From the NCBI RefSeq assembly GCF_000699445.3, contig NC_067198.1, positions 44,578,691-44,642,690 on the forward strand: DNA of 64,000 nt, written 5' to 3'. Every line of letters begins with the position of its first letter. Within the stretch, counting starts at the first letter, position 1. Below, in pieces: positions 58,801 to 64,000 of this stretch. The notes beneath the pieces are model-generated. The model made no database searches. It was not told the origin of the DNA and saw only the letters and a list, made by a program, of their open reading frames with translations. Position numbers and translations under genes: made by a program. The stretch is from Schistosoma haematobium (Eukaryota; Platyhelminthes; Trematoda; Strigeidida; Schistosomatidae).

Positions 58801-61800
58801 CCTGATAATTGCGCTGCGTAAATGCTGTTGTATGACGTTTCAAGTGACGACCAAGTGTCTGACACTCATTCTTAGGTGCATTACTGGCAGGTATAGACAA
58901 TCGGTTATACAAAAATGAATTAGGTTGTATTTCTTCTGCATATCCAAATTGTTGTGTAAGATTATCACTTGTTACATATAAGAAACGTGAATCTGATTCT
59001 ATAGTGTCCGAACGTAAAGTATCTTGCCATACACTTTCACGATATGGTGACTGTAATAATAACAAATCAGCTTCACCAACTGATAATACAGCAGTTGTAG
59101 AATTTTTCTTCATCCCATTAAATTGCACTGGACGTTTATGTGAATGAGATAAGCTGGCATCTATTTTTGGTACACCAATGCTACTACCATTATTAATAAT
59201 ATTAGTAGTAGTAGAAGTTGGTGCTGTTATGTTAAAATTAGTTAATTCCGAATTATAACCAATGAGCTGACTATGGTGATGGTGATGAGGATTTGAGTTT
59301 TCGTCTAATTTATCAGTTTCATTTTGTTCACTAATAACATGTTGACGACCAACCCATACCCAACTTGAATCACGATGTAACAATGGCTGTAAATAATCAA
59401 AATAATAGAAATGAGTTATGGAAAAATCTAAGACATTTAGGCAAAGGAAATATTCTCACTACACGATTGAATTTATTAACGATATACCTGTAATCTTGAG
59501 GAACTCGTGTTACGCAGTTTCAAAGTCCGCGATGTTACCACTGAGCTATTCGGTTGAGGCTCTAAAGGTCTAAGAGTAGCATCGCAGTCTGTGAGTTCAT
59601 GTACCTCTGGCTGGAATCCTCCAGGAACCATTGGTTTCCTCAAAATTACTAGTACACTTTGCTGTTGGATACAAATAAGCACGAAGCTTAGGTCCAGGAC
59701 TACTCTTAACAGCCTTCAACCACCTAGCATCTTAAAATTTTGAACACGATATCAGGTTACGTAGACCAATGACCACATTGAAAACTGATCGATGAAATTC
59801 GATTAACACTTAAAAGGACTAGATAAGAATGACATTGGTTGTTATTCAGTGATCAATCAATTGTTACTATCGGGTATAAATTTCAGATTAGTATGATATT
59901 TTCGAACAGTACATACTTCTCATATCACTTGACATTTATCCGAACATCAGATTTTATGGTATAATTGTTACTTTTAGGCAGCCGCTAAATATCTTGGGAT
60001 CAATTAACATTGCGAATGTCCAACTACCTTACAACCGATATGAATGAATCGCATTGACTATGATGTCTCACTGAAACTACTGAAAATGATTACACTAAGA
60101 TGATCAGTATGAGGATTTGTGGAAGTTAAAGTACTTTCACAGTTGAATTCACAAGTTGATCAAGGCTAGACCGTCATTGAAGACCTGGACGCACTAGATT
60201 GCCGTCCGGATTTTCATAGGTTTAACTTTAAATCTAATTAGGATTTTAATAAAATTCAACAATCTCCACAAATCCCCATTATGATAATAACCACTTGTTC
60301 ACTAGTGGCTAGCTTCAAGATTGATTTTTTAGAGTTCTAGTGAGAAGACGTGACCAGTGGAGTCCAATCCGCGCCGAGTGAGAGACATTTATACACCTCA
60401 GACAATGGATGAAGGGTTGCACAAGATCGTGGATCGATTGAAGTGAGACACTAACATTGTTGAATGCCGGCTCAGTAGTCTTGAGCTCAAGTGTTCGCGT
60501 GCGAGATCTAAGATCCTGGGTTGGAGTTCTGTGTGTGGAATCGTGGATGTGCACTGCTGACGAGTTCAATACTAGGACGAAACAGTCATCCACTGCATCG
60601 AGATTTTCAAATACGGTCTAGCTTAGATAGACTCGTGAATCCAACTGTGAATATACTAAGATGAAACAATTGTTCAGTGCTTTTTGATTTTCAATGACGA
60701 AAATCCAATTCGATCCAAATATAAAATCATTTGTCATAAATACATCAATATAGTTCGGAAGCATTTCTAAGCTTTTAAATACTTATCAAAGTAATATCAA
60801 TACAATAGCGTTTTGTTGCAGTCTTGTAGTTAAATTACACTCGGACACAAAATAGTTCACATTGTTATTATATGAGATCAGATCATGTTCAGTGGTCATT
60901 CACCTAATCAGTGATAACGTACAGGTCTGATAAAGAGAGAAGGTTATTACCTTTAGAACCATTATATAAGATAGTATTCAGTGGTTTATATTCGAAACTA
61001 TAGTCAGCTTGGATTTGGTATCGGTGATAAAACACACCTAATTAAAAATAAGCCTATCATATCAATCATTTCGTAACTGAACCTCACGAAATCTAATTGG
61101 ATATGATTTTTGCTCAATGTCTAAACGACTTGGACAACGTCATCGGCCACTGATAAAAAAGTAATTGATAACACTTGAAATATGAGGTCAAAACTGTTCA
61201 ACTCTGACTATAGCTCACCTTGTGTTTTTGACGACTGCCAAACACTGATGAAGCAGATCGTTTAGTGCGTTTCCGTTCTTTATTATTGTTATGACTATTA
61301 ATATTAGTTGGCAATAGTTTGTCATGATTATCAGCATCACTTTTTGGATGATTTTTCCAATTATACTTTGGTGAAGTAGAAATAGCCGATATTAATTGTT
61401 TATGATCTGTCACCTCATTATTATTGGATACTGGGTCAGTAAATGTTAAAGATTGAGAGTGATTGTTATCATCATTAAGTGATTTATTATATTTTCCTCG
61501 AACACAACCACTAGCAATACTACAGCTGCCATTACGAGTAGCAGTGTCAATACCGTCAGTATTATCCATATTCATCTTCTCCCAACGATAACGTACAACA
61601 ACAACTCCACAATTGACAGCAAATACAAGTCCAACTACAGCAAATAGACCAAGTAAAATATACATACTCATTTCTAATGCAGGTCTTGAACTAGTTTTTG
61701 CATCGTTAGCCCTGTCATTATTTCCATTAATACCATTGTAACCACTGTTACTGTTACGACTACCACTCCTGCGATTCATGGATGGTTTATTTTTACTGTC

Positions 61801-62082
61801 TTGCATTAATTCTTTATTTTCTACATGATTAGTATTTCCACCACCAACATCAGATAAAATAGACAATCTATCATCTACATTAATATCATCAGAATTTATA
61901 GAAACAGTATTAGATAGCTGAGGGTTTTGTGAATTAGAGATTTTATCCGAAGATGATGATGATAATGCCGATGATGATGAAGATGATGAATACATTGGAT
62001 GATAATAATCCAGTTTTTGAAATCCAGGAGCATCTTTAAATGCCATAGAACCATGTATATTGCCTTGATTGGTCTTACTTTC
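43924..62082 (-). CDS. TMEM132: TMEM132-family membrane protein, 3' five exons (5' partial)
   Basis: Exons in transcript order: 62082-61219, 59386-58802, 56778-55741, 53839-53269, 44210-43924. They sum to 3345 nt, 1114 residues plus TAA, with phases 0/0/0/1 all agreeing. TMEM132 proteins are single-pass type I membrane proteins with Ig-like/cohesin-like ectodomains, mainly neural, linked to adhesion and actin. The diagnostic pieces are the membrane segment [20 protein letters not shown] continuing [12 protein letters not shown] (residues 139-163 of this part), the juxtamembrane SWVWVG (297-301, family WVWLG), and a C-terminus [20 protein letters not shown], similar to the conserved vertebrate end. 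Between them is a cytoplasmic tail of about 950 residues, several times the vertebrate length and full of Ser, Asn, His and Gln runs. The ectodomain exons lie beyond 64000. No initiation codon or signal peptide is in the window. Confidence 0.88.
44211..44675. other. Intron sequence, unassigned
   Basis: Start of the 9.06-kb TMEM132-like intron (44211-53268). No recognised element. GTTTAGTTTACTGTTATAAC-type sequence may belong to the repeat that follows. Confidence 0.4.
44676..44965. repeat. Dispersed repeat copy 2 and degenerate SINE
   Basis: 44676-44840 matches 1566-1740 (GAGTTAAGAAACGTCAGAAA). 44870-44965 resembles an old + strand hammerhead SINE (AGTTCTATACTAGGAGAAAA, TTCATGATATTAACATTGAA). 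Confidence 0.4.
45296..45630 (+). mobile_element. tRNA-derived SINE, second hammerhead family
   Basis: A box region CCGGATAGCTCAGTGGTAAC (45302-45321) and B box GGGATCGAATTCG (45351-45363) form a clear tRNA-like pol III promoter. A hammerhead at 45398-45442 and a body with CTACCCTCAACCACTATCTA follow, ending GTGATCAATCAATTGT. It differs in sequence from the main SINE but has the same order: promoter, ribozyme, tail. Another, rearranged copy is at 59484-59870. Antisense to the TMEM132-like gene. Confidence 0.75.
45398..45442 (+). ncRNA. Type I hammerhead ribozyme, core fully intact
   Basis: Stem I ACCUUG (45398-45403) pairs with CAGGGU (45437-45442), with one U-G. Core CUGACGA (45404-45410). 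Stem II GUGC/GCAC with loop CAAGUA. GAA at 45425-45427. Stem III is the palindrome ACCCGGGU (45428-45435). H17 is C45436, cut expected between 45436 and 45437. All invariant positions are kept. Confidence 0.82.
45910..46160 (+). mobile_element. RTE-like element A fragment
   Basis: LLYGDET-like start, [20 protein letters not shown] and so on to CITRQTLT, with stops and no tail. Inside the TMEM132-like intron, antisense. Confidence 0.65.
46290..46386 (-). mobile_element. RTE-like element B, 3' end fragment
   Basis: CAGTCAGCCAGTTAGCTACA, CATGAATCGGTCCAAGTTGC and CATTAGCACGACAAGATGAA match the element B 3' end. Less than 100 bp remain. Confidence 0.65.
46493..46795 (+). mobile_element. Hammerhead SINE (+ copy)
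   Basis: Short 5' segment, A box region GATGCCGGCCGGCTCAGTGG, B box GAATTTTGATC (mutated), ribozyme 46645-46692 (core CUGAGGA, GUCC/GGAC and GAAA intact, but H17 is U and stem I has a mismatch), and tail to ACAAAACCCTTTCTGATAT. Antisense to the TMEM132-like gene. Confidence 0.7.
47100..47508 (-). mobile_element. Hammerhead SINE, full-length - copy (sense to TMEM132-like gene)
   Basis: Tail at 47105-47185, ribozyme 47192-47235, B box (complement of TGGATTTCGATC), tRNA-like start near 47315-47330, then the 5' segment up to CCAGTCACCAGTGAGCG (about 47495). The full layout is preserved. Confidence 0.7.
47192..47235 (-). ncRNA. Type I hammerhead ribozyme, core intact, sense in TMEM132-like intron
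   Basis: On the - strand: CACUG, CUGAGGA, GUCC-CACAAUA-GGAC, GAAA, UGGCCG, UC, then CAGUG. Stem I has 5 perfect pairs, stem II 4. A15.1-U16.1 present, 15.2/16.2 is a U-G pair, cleavage triplet GUC. All invariant core bases are kept. It would be part of the TMEM132-like pre-mRNA. Confidence 0.78.
47509..47780. mobile_element. Hammerhead SINE, inverted dimer
   Basis: 47509-47662 is a - copy (tail, mutated ribozyme, GTATCCACAG). 47663-47780 is a + copy from the ribozyme 3' half (TTAGGATGAAAAAGTCGTTT) to the tail CAAAACCCCTTCTGATAT. Both 3' tails point outward. Confidence 0.6.
47781..49096. other. Intron sequence, unassigned
   Basis: Part of the large TMEM132-like intron. Contains (CTT)n at 48175-48200 and T-rich tracts, but no recognised element or exon. 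Confidence 0.45.
49102..49511 (-). mobile_element. Solo LTR, family 3 (copy 2)
   Basis: About 410 bp, TGCTAGG...GTCCCCAAA, similar throughout to 25792-26209 (GAAGTCCAAGCTTGGAA, AAACTGTCCTTGGG, CAAGTGAGTTCTGGGGATCT). Flanks AGGCT and AGACT differ at one base, so the target duplication is imperfect and the right boundary may be off by a few bases. Confidence 0.7.
49786..50316 (-). mobile_element. Solo LTR, family 2 (copy 3)
   Basis: 531 bp, TGTTATGAC...ATATAACA, flanks ATTAG and ATTAA (4 of 5 match). On the - strand it has a degraded TATA segment and GAAATAAAAG. A (GAATC)n run at 49977-49996 expands the R region. Long match to 7166-7668. Confidence 0.72.
50322..51936. other. Intron sequence, unassigned
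   Basis: A+T-rich, with a (CTT)n/(ATT)n tract at 50670-50708. No recognised element or exon. Confidence 0.45.
51937..52305 (-). mobile_element. Hammerhead SINE, full-length - copy (sense to TMEM132-like gene)
   Basis: Tail (GAAACCATGAGTCAGTTGAA), ribozyme 51991-52036, linker, B box (complement of GGTTCGAATCTCG), tRNA-like part (here ACTACACCACTGAGTTGG) and 5' segment to GTCAGTTACTAGTGAGCAGG. One of the best preserved copies. Confidence 0.72.
51991..52036 (-). ncRNA. Type I hammerhead ribozyme, core intact, sense in TMEM132-like intron
   Basis: On the - strand: GCACUG, CUGAGGA, GUUU-CAUACCA-GGAC, GAAA, CGGCCG, UC, CAGUGC. Stem I has 6 perfect pairs. Stem II has G-C, U-A and two U-G pairs, so it is weaker. 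All invariant core bases and the GUC triplet are kept. Confidence 0.72.
52779..53214 (+). mobile_element. RTE-like element A, 3' end (+ copy)
   Basis: [40 protein letters not shown] and [17 protein letters not shown] in one frame, then [24 protein letters not shown] end and GTAACAGGCGTAAGTAAGTA at 53190-53212. 5'-truncated. It inserts just 55 bp from the TMEM132-like exon 53269-53839, antisense. Confidence 0.78.
53269..53839 (-). CDS. TMEM132: TMEM132-like cytoplasmic-tail exon 2 (His-rich)
   Basis: 571 nt, acceptor TTACATTTCAG, donor GTAAGT, enters in phase 0 and leaves one base. Contains [20 protein letters not shown], a basic patch [13 protein letters not shown] and a histidine cluster [18 protein letters not shown]. 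The basic patch could act as a nuclear or lipid-binding signal; nothing in the sequence decides this. Confidence 0.88.
53990..54560 (+). mobile_element. Unclassified G+C-richer insertion with ORF1-like frame
   Basis: Inside the TMEM132-like intron 53840-55740. Distinctly richer in G+C, with an open + frame 54327-54548 ([38 protein letters not shown]) preceded by interrupted frame [19 protein letters not shown], and ending at (CTGA)n TGACTGACTGACAG. Ser/Pro/Arg-rich composition suits a retroelement ORF1 or gag region. The tail is like that of element B. Not recognised further. Confidence 0.4.
54561..55740. other. Intron sequence, unassigned
   Basis: Remainder of intron 53840-55740. No recognised element. 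Confidence 0.45.
55741..56778 (-). CDS. TMEM132: TMEM132-like cytoplasmic-tail exon 1 (largest)
   Basis: 1038 nt, acceptor TTATATTAG, donor GTAAGT, phase 0 at both ends. It opens [20 protein letters not shown], so the first Met is internal and not a start. Disordered, Asn/Ser/Gln-rich, with a nine-Asn run coded by an (AAT)n microsatellite at 55778-55808 and a proline patch [13 protein letters not shown] that could bind SH3-type domains (inference). Confidence 0.88.
55778..55808. repeat. Coding (ATT)n microsatellite
   Basis: Encodes a run of Asn on the - strand in the TMEM132-like tail. Expected to vary in length between individuals. Confidence 0.85.
56845..57150. mobile_element. Hammerhead SINE, old inverted pieces
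   Basis: 56845-57010 resembles a - copy (AGCATCGAATGACCATTTTA, CCAGCCCAGAACCTTCTGTC). 57085-57150 resembles a + tail (AACAACCATCCAGTGCTTCC). Cores are destroyed. In intron 56779-58801. Confidence 0.45.
57427..58420 (-). mobile_element. RTE-like element B, longest copy
   Basis: (CAGT)n at 57429-57440, 3' non-coding part, then a 101-codon - strand frame with [40 protein letters not shown] and [18 protein letters not shown]. It continues, with breaks, to about 58420 ([24 protein letters not shown] content towards the RT). Sense to, and within, TMEM132-like intron 56779-58801. Not a host gene. Confidence 0.75.
58802..59386 (-). CDS. TMEM132: TMEM132-like exon with WVWVG motif
   Basis: 585 nt, acceptor TTATTTACAG, donor GTATCA, phase 0 at both ends. 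Starts [15 protein letters not shown]; the WVWVG lies at 59362-59348 and is the cytoplasmic signature next to the membrane in this family. The remainder (for example [31 protein letters not shown]) is not low-complexity throughout and may contain short interaction motifs. Confidence 0.88.
59484..59870. mobile_element. Second hammerhead SINE family, inverted rearranged copy
   Basis: 59484-59560 is a - strand tRNA-like half (complement of ATAGCTCAGTGGTAACATC). 59561-59870 is a + strand copy with TAAGAGTAGCATCGCAGTCT, B box CTGGAATCC, ribozyme remnant (GCTGTTGGATACAAATAAGC, ACGAAGCTTAGGTCCAGG) and the tail ending GTGATCAATCAATTGT. The ribozyme core is lost. In intron 59387-61218. Confidence 0.6.
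60115..60665. mobile_element. Hammerhead SINE: - tail fragment and near full-length + copy
   Basis: 60115-60235 is a - tail with part of the ribozyme. 60262-60665 is a + copy: 5' segment (GTTCTAGTGAGAAGACGTGA), A box region GAATGCCGGCTCAGTAGTC, B box GGGTTGGAGTTC, ribozyme 60546-60594 with CUGACGA, GUUC/GGAC and GAAA kept, AUC triplet, but stem I and stem III each carry a mismatch. Antisense to the TMEM132-like gene. Confidence 0.65.
61219..62082 (-). CDS. TMEM132: TMEM132-like exon with transmembrane helix
   Basis: 864 nt, acceptor TATCTAACAG, donor GTGAGC, phase 0 at both ends. Begins [17 protein letters not shown] and carries a Ser run (about 61945-61995). A hydrophilic Asn/Ser-rich ectodomain stalk follows, then the transmembrane helix at 61668-61594 and a basic cytoplasmic side ending [18 protein letters not shown]. 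The Lys/Arg after the helix fits the positive-inside rule for a type I protein. Confidence 0.9.
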
Positions 62083-62699
62083 CTGTTAGATATAAAACAA
62101 ACATACTATTTAGATATAATAAAACATTTCAGTGTCTATAATTTAACTTACGGTTTTATAAGGATTCATCAGTTGACTTTAATTCATAAACAAAGTGTTT
62201 TAAATTAATATAGAAGACTTTTAACTCAAACGGATAACTGTTTTCGTGTTGGAGTCTCTCATGTGAATGAGTAGATCGATGAGCTTGGATTTTTATTTGG
62301 GTTGATAAAATTAATCTCCAAGTCATATAGAAGTATAGTCTTATGATAATGATTTGAACAACGATAGACTGTGCTACACTAACAAACTCTATTCAAGTTA
62401 CACTTAGTACTAAACAGATCGATTATATCATCAATTAATATAAGAATTTATAACTGTTTAATAATTTTAAATAGATTTCTTTAAAGGTAGTGCTGCAATT
62501 CTACACCGAGTTAAATGTAATTCCCACCAACAATGTTGAAGTCACTAACAGCAAACATCAATAAAACAGGAATATATTAACGACATACAATAATAATAAT
62601 GATATTCTGTGATTAAATATTAAATATGAAAGCTCGAAAATGTCAATAAATTCCCATTCCGTTTTAAATTATTGTTAGCACTTATCTCTTAAATGTACA
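62083..62699. other. Probable TMEM132-like intron sequence
   Basis: Upstream (- strand) of the first visible TMEM132-like exon. No exon or recognised repeat. A short (AAT)n run lies at 62590. Confidence 0.45.
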
Positions 62700-63442
62700 T
62701 GAGTTATTTGCCAAGAAAGTCTCAGTAGCAGTAGGTCTAAACATACACAAAGGGAAAAGCAAGATTCTCCGATGCAATATAACATGGCACCAGTAGAGTC
62801 ACATTTGACGGAGAAGATTTCGAAGATGTGAAAACCGTTACATATATGCGCAGCATCATTGATGAACATGATGGGTCTGATGCAGATGTGAAAGCGCCGA
62901 TCGGTAAAGCAAGAGTAGCATATTTACAACTGAAGAAAACCTGGAACTCAAAGCAACTGTCAACCAACACCAAGGTCAGGATTTCCAATACAAATGTCAA
63001 GACAGTTCTACTGTATGGGGCGGAAACATGGAAAACTACGAAAGTCATCATCCAGAAGATACAAGTGTTTATTAACAGCTGTCTACGCAAAATACTTAGG
63101 ATCCGTTGGCCAGACATTATTAACAACAACCTATTATGGGAGAGAACAAACCAGATTCCAGTGGAGCAAGAAATCAGGAAGAAGCACTGGAAGTGGATAG
63201 AACACACATTGAGGAAAGCACCCAACTGCGTCACAAGACAAGCCCCCACACGGAATCCTCAAGGCCAAAGGGGGAGAGGAAGACCAAAGAACAAATTACG
63301 CTGAGAAATGAAGACAGATATGAGAAGAATGAACAAAAATTAGATAGAACTGGAAGGAAGGCCCAGAAGAGTGTGGGTTGGAGAATGTTGGTCGTCAGCC
63401 TATGTTCCATTGGGAGTAACAGTCATAAGTAAGTTAGTAAGT
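62700..63442 (+). mobile_element. RTE-like element A, 3' end (+ copy, best coding copy)
   Basis: A 158-codon open frame 62828-63304 with [60 protein letters not shown] and [18 protein letters not shown], ending [16 protein letters not shown] frameshift then leads to RKAQKSVGWRMLV and the tail GGGAGTAACAGTCATAAGTA. 5'-truncated just after the RT catalytic region. Likely in a further TMEM132-like intron. Confidence 0.78.
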
Positions 63443-63654
63443 ATTTGCCAAGAAACCATATGGTGCTTTATTATATCAAATGTTAGATCCTTTGTAAAAC
63501 ATATAATATTACACTGTTTAAGTAACAAGTTTACGGTGTATATTTTGATTGTATCCGATAGTGTAATATAAAATATCCATTGTGTCTTATTTGAAACTTA
63601 TTAACTAGATTTGTCTATAACTCAGTATTTATGCTCATGCTGAAACTAGCATAT

Positions 63655-63805
63655 GATGCTTTTTGATGGAGTTTTATTCTCTGAGTTGAATGGTTTGGTC
63701 GTGGAGCTTTCATCTTTCTTCTGAATGACATCATCAGCACAAACTTCAAATAACAAAACTCCATCAAAATCATCTATCTGAGCTACAAATCTCCACTATC
63801 TCAAA
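63655..63805. repeat. Fold-back element, copy 4 (right arm collapsed)
   Basis: Left arm TGATGGAGTTTTATTCTCTG, TTTGGTCGTGGAGCTTTCAT, GACATCATCAGCACAAACTT is complete. The right arm is reduced to ACAAAACTCCATCAAAATCA with the flank CTGAGCTACAAATCTCCAC. Confidence 0.6.
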
Positions 63806-64000
63806 ATTATATAATGCTTATTACTTCTAAAGTAAACGTATTATTCATTACACTAATGAATTCAGATAGATAATAGCCTGAAATCTGAAGCTATTATTGA
63901 AACATTGACCAAAGATTGAATATATATGTCATCAAAGGTTGATCAATAGATATCCTGATTGATGAATATAAGTAGTACTTTTGAAATGATAACTGTATTC

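Noticed and set aside
1..64000. CRISPR array, bacterial operon or plasmid features
   Set aside because: Introns, SINEs and A+T-rich eukaryotic layout; no regularly spaced direct repeats with unique spacers.

Overview
The window looks like a piece of a blood-fluke (Schistosoma) genome. The evidence is A+T-rich DNA, 5'-clustered mini-introns of about 30-45 nt, tRNA-derived SINEs that carry hammerhead ribozymes (one type resembling the schistosome Sm-alpha ribozyme), and many broken RTE-like and CR1/Jockey-like retrotransposons plus solo LTRs. I cannot name the species from the sequence alone. There is no bacterial, viral or organellar gene.

Two host genes can be reconstructed with consistent splice phases. 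(1) On the + strand, 9985-19715, nine exons give a 299-residue STYXL1-like protein: a rhodanese-like domain followed by a dual-specificity phosphatase fold whose catalytic residues are lost. The first five exons are packed into 552 bp by mini-introns; the last four are spread over 7.4 kb of repeat-filled introns. (2) On the - strand, from 62082 down to 43924, five exons encode the last 1114 residues of a TMEM132-family single-pass membrane protein: transmembrane helix, WVWVG motif, a very long low-complexity cytoplasmic tail, and a family-like C-terminal motif with the stop codon. Its 5' exons (the ectodomain) lie beyond the right edge. A 2.6 kb block free of recognisable transposons after the stop (41.3-43.9 kb) is probably 3' UTR. 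A third possible gene, on the - strand at 4.45-5.02 kb, is weak.

Layout: 0.49-1.05 kb solo LTR; 1.05-4.4 kb no recognised gene; 4.45-5.02 kb possible exons; 5.77-9.93 kb two CR1/Jockey-like remnants and a solo LTR; 9.98-19.7 kb STYXL1-like gene with SINE and RTE insertions; 19.8-41.3 kb intergenic mosaic of RTE 3' ends, hammerhead SINEs, fold-back repeats, a solo LTR and long (TA)n tracts; 41.3-62.1 kb TMEM132-like gene with a 9 kb intron full of SINEs, LTRs and RTE pieces; 62.7-64.0 kb RTE and fold-back insertions, probably in an upstream TMEM132 intron.

The most interesting content is RNA-level. Three structurally different SINE types carry a type I hammerhead. In at least four copies (28.8, 45.4, 47.2 and 52.0 kb) every position of the catalytic core is kept, and two of these lie in the sense orientation inside the large TMEM132 intron. 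The Sm-alpha-like type, in contrast, has lost the catalytic G8 in all five copies here.
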